From NCBI GenBank assembly GCA_964006375.1, contig OZ023265.1, positions 113,229,084 through 113,293,083 on the forward strand: a stretch of 64,000 nucleotides of DNA. The letters are read 5' to 3'. A program made the translations under genes and the position numbers. Under the pieces are notes generated by a model. That model searched no databases, was not told where the DNA came from, and saw only the letters and a program-made list of their open reading frames with translations. Source of the stretch: Tillus elongatus (taxonomy: Eukaryota; Arthropoda; Insecta; Coleoptera; Cleridae). Shown in pieces: positions 43,311 to 61,770 of this stretch (positions within the stretch are counted from its first letter, which is position 1; each line of letters opens with the position of its first letter).

Positions 43311-44540
43311 AAAAACGGGAGACCTCTTTTGTTAAGAACAAACTAGGCTATACAAATGGTATTTTAAAATTGCGATATAGCTTTAATAAAAAAGTTAGGT
43401 GTGAAAGAAGTTGTGAGCCTGGCTTTTTTTGCCGCCTACAACCTTACGGGAAAATTAACAAATTGTTCAGTAAGTGTTTTCTTAATAGCAGACAACTTCT
43501 ACCTGACTTCATTTCTGTCAATTCTTCCATATCTAAATAAAAACTAAAATCTACTTTTTTGGCACCCACTTTAATAAATCATGTCTTCGCAGGAGATAGG
43601 TTATAAAACGGACCCCAGATATGAATTTTACGGGCTCTAATTCGTGCTTACTAGAAAACAAAATTGCGCAAATTCGAAAGTCGTTACCTTTCATTAGGAA
43701 AATTTCTGGATGAAAATTCACTAAAAATAATGTACCTAATTAATTGCTCCTAAAATGTATAGTGTTTATAGGATCTTTTGAAATATATACACACACGCAC
43801 ACAAATACATACAACCTCCATTTGTTTGATTCTGCGATATCTGGGTTCAGATAGTTTTTCAGCGGATTTGCGTACCAAAATTATTGAAAAGGCGATCTCA
43901 AAAAAATCGTCCCTTACAAATATGCATTTTGACCCCTACAAATGGGTTTAATTATCAAAGTATTAATGAGAATAGACATTAGCATTAAAGAAAAGAGAGG
44001 AAAATAAAATTACCTAAGGAACAATACCCAAATTGGCAGCTGAGCATAGTCCTAATCAATTTCATATTTTGGCATTTTTTTGACACTTTGTCATCAAATG
44101 TCAGATGTAATTCATATTCACTATTTAAAACGTAAGTAATTTAACTTATTATTTATTCCTTAATAATTAGACCTAGCTGTATTTTTAGTGTGAGCTTGTA
44201 ATTGTTGTATGATATTGTAAATGAATTCACAAATTCTAGAAATAGTTGCGTTTGCTTTCTTGTTAAAGCTTTTCCTTGCTGGCATGCGTACAAGATTGGG
44301 TCAAATCTTGATTGCCAAATAAAATAACAGTTTTATTCAAAACTTACGTACTGCGGCTTCTTGCTTATAGATCTCTAACATTACACCGAGGATCGGTAAC
44401 AATGCTCTCTTTATTTCTAGAATTTGCCTTTGGCACCCCATTGTGTTTTGATTTTTAGTGTTCATACCTAAAATTAAAGCTCAATTATTAGCTGTTTCCC
44501 CTACTGGTAATGGTATCTCAGCTTTTAAGTAATAATTTTT
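43311..44540. other. No gene; one diverged AT-core left-half fragment
   Basis: 43600-43735 is a worn left half in minus orientation (GGACCCCAGATATGAATTTTACGGG, TTCACTAAAAA). The rest, including a short ACACACGCACAC run near 43790, is unassigned AT-rich DNA. Confidence 0.45.
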
Positions 44541-44830
44541 ATAACTAATTTGAGATATGATATTTTTATTGTAAAATTTGATAGTAAACGGTTTAATAGA
44601 CTCTCCAAAACTTCTAAGTCAGATACGTTTCAATGTTCCAAACCGACTTCTCAGGGTGGCTGAACCTTTTTCCTTGCCCTGTAGCAGAATTAACGCTGCT
44701 CTTAATTCGCCGCTCTCAAGAATCTTGCGAGCAGGTAATGAGTTCTGGGCCATCTACATGTTTTGTGGCTCATTGGTCTGGTATAAAAAAACTCTGAAAG
44801 TTCGACTATTGTTGTCGTCTTGATTTTGTT
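44540..44830 (+). pseudogene. Jockey-like LINE RT, extreme C-terminus
   Basis: LIDSPKLLSQIRFNVPNRLL, then EPFSLPCSRINAALNSPLSR and ILRAGNEF match the conserved end of Jockey-like RTs (G.IDSPELL..I.FNVP.R..R, NS...R....N). Only this terminal piece remains, followed by about 140 bases of 3' UTR before (AT)n. Confidence 0.75.
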
Positions 44831-44974
44831 TCTTTATTTCCCTCCATATTATATGACAATTTAATGAAAGATTGTTTTGATTTGTTTTTATAATATTTCA
44901 TGATAATTTTGTTATCACTGCTGTCTATGTGTTTATGTACTCTGTATGTGATCCTGTTTTGGGGTAACCCCGTT

Positions 44975-45115
<141 letters not shown>

Positions 45116-45152
45116 ATATTGAACTACACTGTAATCACTTTTAAATATACAC

Positions 45153-46117
<965 letters not shown>

Positions 46118-46203
<86 letters not shown>
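46118..46203. repeat. (AT)43 microsatellite
   Basis: Perfect AT tract immediately 5' of a LINE copy. Confidence 0.98.
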
Positions 46204-46206
<3 letters not shown>

Positions 46207-46505
46207 AAGGTTGTGGTGAATTCTTCTTGCGGTAAACTGCTGATTTTTCGTGGAAATAGCGAGTAATAAAAGTTTTTTGCGGGACAGGATGTTTGGTGTT
46301 ATGTCGGTGGGTGTTTTAGCGTTGGCTGGGTGTTATTAGTGGTGGTACATATGCATATATTGCTGCGCAAGTGCAAGTTTGCTAGAGATTTTATGTGAAA
46401 TTCCCGATACATTTCTTATCGAGAAACAGATAAAACATATACGGTAGAATATATTGGACTACACTGCTAACAAATAAAACTGGTCACCTGGTTGATTTAT
46501 AGAAG

Positions 46506-46925
46506 ATGCATGGTAGTGTCGAAGAAATTACAAATAACAACTTGTTATGCGAGGTAAAGAAGCTATTAAATGGGATTGAAATTAAGTTATGTCAAAAAAT
46601 AGATTTACTTTGTGGGAGAATTCATAGGCTGGAAAATCTAGGTGAGCAACTTTCATCAAGACTGGAAATTCTTGAAAGAAAGCAGAAGAAAAATAATATC
46701 ATTATATTTGGAATAAGTGGCGTAGAGTACAAAATTGAAGAGTTGCCACAGTTTGTAATAGCTAAGTTTAAAAAACTCCTGGATCTTGACCTGAGTATAT
46801 CAGCGATTAATATTACCTATCCAATTGGTCGGACAGGTGGTGAACGACCAATTATAGTTGAATTTACTTCATATCTGCAGAAAAAAACTTGTTCTAGCAA
46901 ACTTGGACAAGTTAAGGGATACAAA
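46506..46925 (+). pseudogene. LINE ORF1 N-terminal part (coiled coil)
   Basis: MHGSVEEITNNNLLCEVKKL, then a heptad helix GRIHRLENLGEQLSSRLEIL followed by NNIIIFGISG and PIGRTGGERPIIVEFTSY, the coiled coil and RRM-like entry of LINE ORF1 proteins. An A7 run at about 46880-46886 breaks the frame; one base shift continues LVLANLDKLRDTKVF, which then joins RT sequence. RNA-binding chaperone by family. Confidence 0.75.
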
Positions 46926-46926
46926 G

Positions 46927-48324
46927 GTTTTCAGCACTGGAACGTTTCCAAAAGTGCTAAAAGTTGGGATTATCAAACCTCTGTATAAGAAGGGACCTAA
47001 GAATGAAATTTCGAATTACCGACCAATAACTTTGGTATCAAATATTAGTAAAATAATTGAAAAGTTAATCAAATCTAGACTGGTATCCTTTCTTGGTAAA
47101 CATTGTGTTTTGTCGCAGCGTCAATATGGTTTTCAGGAAAATAAATCCACGGAAGATGCAATTTATGATTTAACATCACATATTTATGATGCACTTGATA
47201 ATAGTGTTCCTGCTTTGTGCATTTTTGTCGATCTGGCAAAGGCTTTTGACACTGTGTGCCACGATATTTTGTTGAGGAAGCTTGAAGCGTATGGTTTGCG
47301 AGGAAAAGCTTATGATTTGTTGAGGAGTTATTTGTCAGAGCGACAGCAGATGGTGATGGTGGGAGATAGCACTAGCAGGCCTCTTTCTGTTAGCTGCGGT
47401 GTTCCTCAGGGCTCTGTGCTTGGTCCACTGTTGTTCGCGGTGTATATTAATGACTTTTTAGAACTAAATACCGATTCACATATTGTGAGTTTTGCTGACG
47501 ACGCAGCAGTTTTTTATGCTTCACACACCTGGGCAGAGCTCAAGACAAAGGTGGAGCGAGAATTTTTTTTCGTGGATGCGTGGTTCAAAGCCAATAAATT
47601 GACCGTGAATTACGAAAAAACCAGGTACTTGTCTTTTACATCCTATTCTAATACACAGCCAAGTATGGGTTCACTTTCAATTAGTAGAACGTGCGTGATT
47701 CCCGAAGCGACGGAGACTACTTACCTGGGAATTGTAGTGGATAGGCATTTACGGTGGGACTGTCAGGTTAAGTGTCTCACGAATAGACTGAGAGCACTTA
47801 TATCCAGATTTCGAATTGTGAGAGAATACCTGGATCAAAGGCAACTAAAAACACTCTATTATGCTTTTGTACAGTCACAGCTTGCTTATGGTGTTTTGGG
47901 GCGGGGAGGTGTGGCAGACAGTTATTTGAAGAAATTAGAGGTAGTGCAGAAATGGATCATAAAACTTATATATGAGAAGAATATTAGGTATTCTACAGAA
48001 CTGCTCTATTGCGAGACAGATATAATGGATCTTCGACAGCTTTACAGCCTTTGTCTGCTTATGAATATTTCGAGGAAAAAAATAAAATTGGAATATAGTA
48101 AGCACCTACATCATACGCGACACAGAGAGTACAGCTGCATAGTTCCGCGTAAGTTCAAGAGTATTGGTCAGAGGTCTCCCCAATATTTGGCTTCAAGGCT
48201 GTACAATATTTTGCTTGGGGAATTGAAGGGAAAAATTGTTTCAAAATCATTTAAAAAATTGGCTAAGAGGTGGATAATCAAAACTGGCAGAAAGATATTT
48301 AATGATATTTTTAAGATCGTGTAG
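46927..48324 (+). pseudogene. LINE reverse transcriptase, uninterrupted but endonuclease deleted
   Basis: The frame from about 46927 to 48324 is open: GTFPKVLKVGIIKPLYKKGP, ISNYRPITLVSNISKIIEKL (finger), QYGFQENKSTEDAI, FVDLAKAFDTVCHD (palm A Asp), SCGVPQGSVLGPLLFAVYIN, VSFADDAAVFYA (catalytic ADD), TYLGIVVDRHLRWD, then thumb (LKTLYYAFVQSQLAYGVLG) and a C-terminus ending in FNDIFKIV. It lacks RNase H, as in the Jockey/CR1 group. No stop in 466 codons suggests a young copy, but without the endonuclease it cannot nick DNA. The in-frame ATG at 46858 belongs to the ORF1 remnant. Confidence 0.92.
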
Positions 48325-48682
48325 AACATTTACAGGTTGATAGTTAATGATATATGGTATGTCAGATATTGTGATCATTTTGTATTGTGTGTGATTACTG
48401 AATTGTTGATAGTGATGTGTTTAGTGTGTGTTTGTTTGTGTTGTGTTACTGAACTGAGGAAATTGCCTGGACCGGATATTTTACCTGGACTGGACGTTTT
48501 ACCTGGCTTGGACATTCACTTTCCTTTTTGCCAGTGATCATTGGAAGGTCAGTCACGCACAGACAACTTTTATGTTGTCTCAGTGACTTAAATTGTTTTA
48601 TTTAGAACTTGTACACATTTTTAAATACTTTTTTTGTATTGTTGTATTTTGTTTCTAAATAAACATTATTATTATTAAACAT

Positions 48683-48685
<3 letters not shown>

Positions 48686-48760
<75 letters not shown>
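48686..48760. repeat. (AT)37 microsatellite
   Basis: AT tract shared by the LINE 3' end and the left end of the next transposon. Confidence 0.97.
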
Positions 48761-51430
<2,670 letters not shown>

Positions 51431-51799
51431 TTCAGTTTCCAGCCACAGTAGCCGACCTTAGTCTTATCAAATTTAAACAGAAACCAGAGTTATGATGAAG
51501 ATGTTTCGAAATAACAGCAAATTAAAACTTTGCAAAAAACTGAGGTGCAAAAAATGTGACCCTGGCGGTGAAATTTTGAATGACAGCGTGTATATTCTTT
51601 TATAGATTTGTTTACGATTTTCCATTCCCTATTAAATGCTGTTTGCCGAATGAAAATCGGTTAATAAATAGCTCAGAAAAACAAAATTTATTCTTCATAT
51701 CAAGTTAACACTGAAAAATTGGGTAAATAAGAAATAGGTACGTTTAAAACAGAACAAAATTAAAGATTATCTACAAAAATAAATCTGCACTAAGAAATG

Positions 51800-52976
51800 T
51801 TAAAATTGTAAACCTCCAGCAACAACGCACGCTTCAAGTCTTGTCAGCAGAGTTCGCGTACATGAAGCTATTATCATTCCTGGCGTTATTCTGCGACACA
51901 CATTGCTAATTTCATTCTTCAGGTCATCGACGCCATTGGATTCATTCAACTACACGAACAATCAGAGACTAAGATTCGGATTTTTACCATGGCAACCAAA
52001 TATTTGGAAGTTGTGAATGGTTGTATGAAGCCTTCATCACCTAACCAGCCGTTAAATATTTTACAGAGCTTTATGAAACTGGGCACATATCTGTTAAGGT
52101 TTTCTCACACGAAATAATCAGAGGGGGGAAAGTCAGGTGAAGGCGCAGGCCACTTCATCTCAGGTGATGCATTTGCTATAAAATAATCCTGGACCTTTTT
52201 TTTCAAAATCAGTAACGATGTGATCATTGTGAGCAAATTTCCATCTTTCTGCCACCATATTTCATTTCTTGTCTTTTAGCCAACGGTGTTTATTCTATAA
52301 ATTCAGGTAAAATGGTTTGTAGAAAGTGCAGATCTTTTTCTCCTCTCAAACTTTCTTCGTAAAAATAGTGTCCAATTATCTTCCCATTATATAATTCACA
52401 CCAAACATTAGTACTCAAAATGCGTTGAAATCTGGTCTCCAATAGCCAATGTGGTTTGACAGGAGACCAATAACTGGAATTATGCCTGTTAATTACACCA
52501 TTATTGTGGACTTTTTTTGAAGAAAGGCAGGATCGTGTCCAAGTTTAACTAGTGTTTGTGTAATCAATTGCAAGCGCCTGTCAGCGTCACCTTGTTAGAG
52601 TCCATGTACTAGATAAAATGTATAAGGATGGTACTTAAAATCTTGTTAAATGCCTTCAACGAAACTTTTTGTTATACCAAGTTCTTCAGAAAATTTTCAA
52701 TTTGCACATGAGAATTAAAATGTACATACGCCAAAACATTTGTAATATTTTCATGATTACGGACTAATCTTCTGGAATTATTGAGATTCCCAGTTAGGAA
52801 ATGTCCTTGCCGCAAGATGCGTTCTAGGTTCTCAAACATATTTTCACTAGGTGTTGGACGATCATCAAAATAAATTCCATATAAATCTTTAGATTTTTTT
52901 TATTTTATTTTTTTAAGCACTTGCTGTAGATTAGAAGAATATCAACATACTCTTCTGCAGTAAACAAAGTTGGCAT
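51800..52976 (-). pseudogene. Mariner-like (DDE) transposase, heavily decayed
   Basis: Start MPTLFTAEEYVDILLIYSKC at 52976 on the minus strand. Then NMFENLERILRQGHFLTGNL, NNSRRLVRNHENITNVLA (helix-turn-helix region), VSCQTTLAIGDQIS, WEDNWTLFLRRKFERRK, and WWQKDGN with a second-Asp block (52250-52230), NASPEMKWPAPSPDFPPSDY (third Asp, about 52180-52120), and a C-terminal RMKLAMCVAE...LLTRLEACVVAGGLQF ending at 51800. A different subfamily from the other mariner-like genes here (short GGLQF ending instead of GHFEH). Flanks (51431-51799 and 52977-53135) show no clear TIR. Confidence 0.75.
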
Positions 52977-53132
52977 TTTAACTCAAAAACTGAGAAAACT
53001 GATTAAGAAAAACCGCCTTACACTGCCTGATACAGTTAATTTGACAAGTAAGAGGCATCTTCACAGTTGAGAAGTCTGGTTCTTGTTCCAATTCGATATC
53101 TGAAACGGTTTACTACAGCCTAGTCGCACCAG

Positions 53133-53400
<268 letters not shown>

Positions 53401-53410
53401 TAAAGGATAA

Positions 53411-55060
<1,650 letters not shown>

Positions 55061-55127
55061 TTTTTTTAATAAGACTAGGTAATACCTCATACCTAAAACT
55101 CTATTTCTGTATTTTTAGTAGCATGCC

Positions 55128-55215
55128 GAATAGCTCAATTCGCGAGGAGAGTAACGTCTATAATTGAACTCCGAGGTCGCGGGTTCGAATCCGGTATCCA
55201 GACATTCGGTTTTTT
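55128..55215 (+). ncRNA. tRNA-like SINE head
   Basis: GAATAGCTCAATTCGCGAGG resembles a Pol III A box (TAGCTCA.TTCG) and GCGGGTTCGAATCC a perfect B box, about 50 bases apart; the segment resembles a tRNA fold (GTCGCGGGTTCGAATCCGG arm). No CCA or aminoacyl stem completes it, so it is a tRNA-derived SINE head, not a functional tRNA. It directly precedes the hammerhead palindrome. Downstream, ACCGGACTCTWA occurs on both sides of the palindrome (about 55233 and 55480). Confidence 0.65.
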
Positions 55216-55255
55216 CACTCGAATGTGGAAATACCGGACTCTTAACTACACTCTG

Positions 55256-55426
55256 AGAACCCAAATCACCACAACACATTTTAAAAGACCTGACGATCGT
55301 TTCACTAACCAAGTTAGCGTCATCAGAGGATGAAACATTCTGAATGTTTGATCCTCTGATGACGCTAACTTGGTTAGTGAAACGATCGTCAGGTCTTTTA
55401 AAATGTGTTGTGGTGATTTGGGTTCT
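55256..55426. ncRNA. Palindrome carrying a hammerhead-ribozyme-like motif on each arm
   Basis: 85-base arms (55256-55340 and 55342-55426) are perfect complements except one base. On the plus strand the right arm has CTGATGA (55356-55362), one extra C, helix II GCTAAC/GTTAGT with TTG loop (55364-55378), GAAAC (55379-55383), GATC, and GTC (55388-55390, cleavage triplet). CCT before the core pairs with AGG after the triplet (helix I). The left arm has the same motif on the minus strand. All conserved boxes are present; the single inserted base before helix II is shared with the other two loci. Known hosts of such motifs are Penelope-like elements and retrozymes. Confidence 0.75.
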
Positions 55427-55640
55427 CCAAGTGTACTTATCAGTGCTCATCACAGGTTCCAATCTTCACTTAGTGAAAACCGGACTCTAATGAGTTGTGG
55501 GTGGTGTTCTTTGTCTATATGTGTACGTAAGCTCCCCCCGCAACCGTCTAGTACTTCTGGGTGCAAAATTTGTCTACTGCGGTGTTATTATTATTAGATA
55601 TTATTATCATTATTGTGAATAGATCGAAGTAAGTTGAATG
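55427..55640 (+). other. 3' part of the tRNA-like/hammerhead element, ATT-rich tail
   Basis: Non-coding, ends GGTGTTATTATTATTAGATATTATTATC at about 55582-55612, a LINE/SINE-like trinucleotide tail. Suggests that 55128-55612 is one composite non-autonomous element. Confidence 0.45.
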
Positions 55641-55645
55641 AAAAA

Positions 55646-56150
55646 GTTCAGGACGCAGCAAGTGCGTTATGGTAGTGAGTTTTTATTAAATGCTTCAAAC
55701 TTGAATAATTCAATTTTCTATAAACTTAGAAAGTTTAGTTTTGGTTTGTAGTAAGGCCTTCACTAATGTAATATATCCACCAAATTTCATTAAAATAGCT
55801 TTGTAATATCCGGAGAAAAAATTTTTTTTTCAAAAGAAAATTTAAATAACTTAATTTTATATAAACTTAGAAAGTTGAATTTTGGTACTTAGTAAGGCCT
55901 CTGCTGAGGCAATACTGGTAGTAAATTTCATTAAAATAGCTTTTCTGCTGAGGCAATACTGGTAGTAAATTTCATTAAAATAGCTTTGTAATTTTCGAAG
56001 AAAAAATTTTTTTTCGAAAGAAAACTTAAGATTTTTTAAGAAAACCCTGTCCGATTTTTCTGGCTAACGAACTGATCCAAGCTATTAACAAAAGAAAGTG
56101 AATTGCAGTTTCATCGAAATCGGTTAATAATTTTTTGAATTATCGTATAG

Positions 56151-56232
<82 letters not shown>

Positions 56233-56368
56233 AGATAAAAATTGAAACTGACCCCGGATATGGGTTCTAGGGGTCCTAGTTCGCGCTCATTTGAAATTTT
56301 TTTTGCAAAGTCTCACCATCGATACCTCTCTATTAGTGATTTTTTTTTAAAATAAAAATTCACTAAAA
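55646..56368 (-). repeat. AT-core family copy
   Basis: TIR start CAGGACGCAGCAAGTGCGTTATGG, paired AAGTTKAGTTTTGG units, a 46-base direct duplication near 55905-55985 (CTGCTGAGGCAATACTGGTAG twice), CGAACTGATCCAAGC, (AT)n at 56153-56229 and the complemented left half (CCCCGGATATGGGTTCTAGG) ending TTCACTAAAATG. Confidence 0.8.
56153..56229. repeat. (AT)38 microsatellite
   Basis: Perfect AT tract in the copy at 55646-56368. Confidence 0.98.
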
Positions 56369-56382
56369 TGATTTTGTGCCAC

Positions 56383-59270
<2,888 letters not shown>

Positions 59271-59271
59271 G

Positions 59272-60153
59272 AGTTTTTTTTTACTTATTGCCTGCCGTTG
59301 GAAAACGTCCACCGCATTACTAGATAAAACGCATGGTATAAATACAGCCCACGATTTATAATCCCTTATAAATCAGCTGGTTAATTTAACACTTGTTAAG
59401 AAAGTCGACAATCTAAAATTTGTAGTTGACAATCCTTACTATATAGTGCCTTTTCATCTTATGGTATCATATCAAGTATTCAACCAAACGAAAGATAAAA
59501 ATATGTGCACAAGGTTACAGCAAGTAGTTTCCCTTTACACTTACGCCTTCGCTTAATTTAGGTACATTGTCTTAGGTTTGTGATGTTGTAAAGAAATGAA
59601 AAAGAAGAAACACGTTACTTTTGTCGGTAAATATTTTAGAACAACAAACAAAAATCCAAATAAAAGAAAACCAGAGTTAAGTAGCTCGCTAAAATTCAAT
59701 TTGTAATAGAATATTGCAAATGAATACCCAAATAAATCGTTATACAAAGTTAAAAATCCTGACTCAATTTTTTAATTTTGTTATTATGATACTCGCTGAC
59801 CGTAGCTAATAGTATTTTTCTAGTTGACACTGCTCAGGACATATTTTTAACCTTTATTTTTTACAGAGAACCTCTGTCTAATCGAGTTTTTACCACTCGC
59901 TAACATTAATTTTAAAGGCAATCTTCAACTAACAGAAATATTAAATGTAATATTTAATTTTGGTTTTTTGTATTTATTTACTATTATGGGATAAGTTTAT
60001 CAGTCACATGTCCAGTTATCAATACGAATAAAAAGCCAAGTGATAAAGACATGAACCTCACACTTAATTCCGAGTGTACACCAGACGCACTGTGATGTTT
60101 ATAAATTAGTTTGTAAATGTAGTGATTTTTGTTTATCTTGTGTAACCACGAGC
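59272..60153 (+). other. Apparently unique DNA; possible promoter and 5' UTR
   Basis: No repeat-family wording. Contains an arthropod-type initiator TCAGT at 60000-60004 and a TATA-like TTTATAAATTAG at about 60098, upstream of a possible first exon at 60154. No reading frame of its own. Confidence 0.35.
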
Positions 60154-60281
60154 ATGTCTAGAGTACCGTTGCTTTCAGATAGCGGAAGGCATGTCAATGG
60201 GGACGCAAGACACAAGAAATCATCAGTTACAGAATCAGTACACTCAAGAACAAGATTTTCAGAGGTCGAGGATGATGACAG
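60154..60281 (+). CDS. Candidate first coding exon of an unidentified host gene
   Basis: ATG at 60154 (context CACGAGCATG) opens 42 codons, MSRVPLLSDSGRHVNGDARH and a Ser/Thr/Arg/Asp-rich remainder (SVTESVHSRTRFSEVEDDD), ending in the splice donor ACAG|GTAAGG at 60281/60282. A cytosolic, hydrophilic N-terminus with a PLLSD acidic dileucine-like motif is common in membrane transporters, but I do not recognise the gene. There are no TE signatures in the surrounding kilobase, and base composition is higher in GC than the flanks. The following intron would contain the (AT)n tract and the LINE at 60.8-64 kb. It could be chance. Confidence 0.4.
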
Positions 60282-60402
60282 GTAAGGGTTCTTTACTAAC
60301 TCTTTAGTTTAAATATTATACAATATTACAATTTTTAATGGCAAATTTTCATTAAAAAATTTGCTTACACGGTGGTAAGGTTACTTTATGTCTACGTACA
60401 CA

Positions 60403-60780
<378 letters not shown>

Positions 60781-60799
60781 TTGTGTGTGTGTGTGTGTT

Positions 60800-61160
60800 T
60801 TGTTTCTTTAACGTCGGCCTATTTCCGCGACTATGGCCAATCACCGACGCCAGGGAGCAGTTTTACCTCACTATCTTGGAAATTTTGCCGAACCCCTGCC
60901 TTTCTGTAAGAAGGGTAGGGATCTTTAACGTGCCCAACATCGCATGGACACGGGACCAACGGCTTTACGCCCCCTCCGAAGGGCGAAACGTGCAGACATT
61001 CAACTTGCTCAAATACAATGCCAGAACCTCGGTTGATGTTTTTTTTTTGTTCCCTCAGGGCTCGTCCGCGGCCTTGCCGCCCCGATAGCACCGCAACCCT
61101 TGGTTGATTGTGCCTACCCTTAGTCTTACTCCACCCATTCCAAGATCACTGTGCCTTGAA
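60800..61160 (-). other. LINE 3' UTR with a conserved module
   Basis: The 60820-60990 segment matches 10110-10300 at about 85-90%. In minus orientation it contains GGCGTAAAGCCGTTGGTCCC and GATGTTGGGCACGTTAAAGA. Likely the region recognised by the RT at retrotransposition (inference). Confidence 0.7.
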
Positions 61161-61770
61161 CTAGTCTCTCTTCGCGAGACTGTCAGCTTCTTCATTGCCT
61201 TTAACCCCCGAGTGACCCAGCACCCAGATGAGGGTCACCTCATTCTGCCCAGCCAGGTCGCTCGTCTCGTCTCGGCACTCACTCACCAGCCAGGAATTTA
61301 CCCGTGGGCTACTTAGTGCCTTAAGGGCTGCCTGGCTGTCTGTGGCTATGAGGATCCGCTTGCTGGTGTAGCCCCTCCTCTTGTTCTCCCGCACACAGTG
61401 CAGGATGGCGTACATCTCGGCCTGAAACACCGTTGCATGCACTCCGAGGGAAATACTATGACTTACCCTCGGTCCTTCCGAGTAAACACCTGCCCTCGTC
61501 CCACGCTCCCCGCCAGATCCGTCCGTGTACCAGACGAGCGCATCCCGTGGCATGCCCGGCGTCTCCTCCCGCCATGCCTCGCGATCAGGGATTTCCACTG
61601 TAAAGTTGTTTTCCCTGCACATTCGCGGGCTCGCGAAGTCTGACCTCATTTCAAGCATGGGCTCCTTCACGATCTCCTGAATTTTGCAGTGGCCCCTGAA
61701 GCCTGGGTTGATCTTCAGTCTACCATTGCAGGCTAGTCTGTATAGTCCTAGCCTGGCCTCTCCCATAATA
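61161..61770 (-). pseudogene. LINE RNase H domain
   Basis: After the connection (MGEARLGLYRLACNGRLKIN), the RNase H residues are all visible: DALVWYTDGSGG (first Asp), FQAEMYAILHCV (Glu), LIATDSQAALKAL (Asp) and WVLGHSGVKGNEEADSLA (His and last Asp). It ends SLAKRD-stop at 61161. It removes template RNA during second-strand synthesis; the presence of RNase H supports the LOA/I/R1 superfamily. Confidence 0.9.

Larger units (their letters stand above)
46204..48685 (+). mobile_element. Jockey/CR1-like LINE with large internal deletion, flanked by (AT)n
   Basis: A 5' UTR (46204-46505), an ORF1 start, an RT-only ORF, a 3' UTR (48325-48660) with three short repeats (CCTGGACYGGAYRTTTTA-like, 48467-48518), and a tail AATAAACATTATTATTATTA. 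The C-terminal half of ORF1, the whole endonuclease and the RT start are missing between about 46910 and 46935. (AT)n lies directly on both sides, so the element probably integrated into a TA repeat. Confidence 0.85.

Noticed and set aside
44390..44420. Solo LTR boundary at ATTACACCGAGG
   Set aside because: No matching TG start or flanking duplication could be found by eye.
55128..55215. Functional tRNA gene
   Set aside because: A and B boxes are present but there is no complete acceptor stem or credible anticodon arm; a SINE head fits better.
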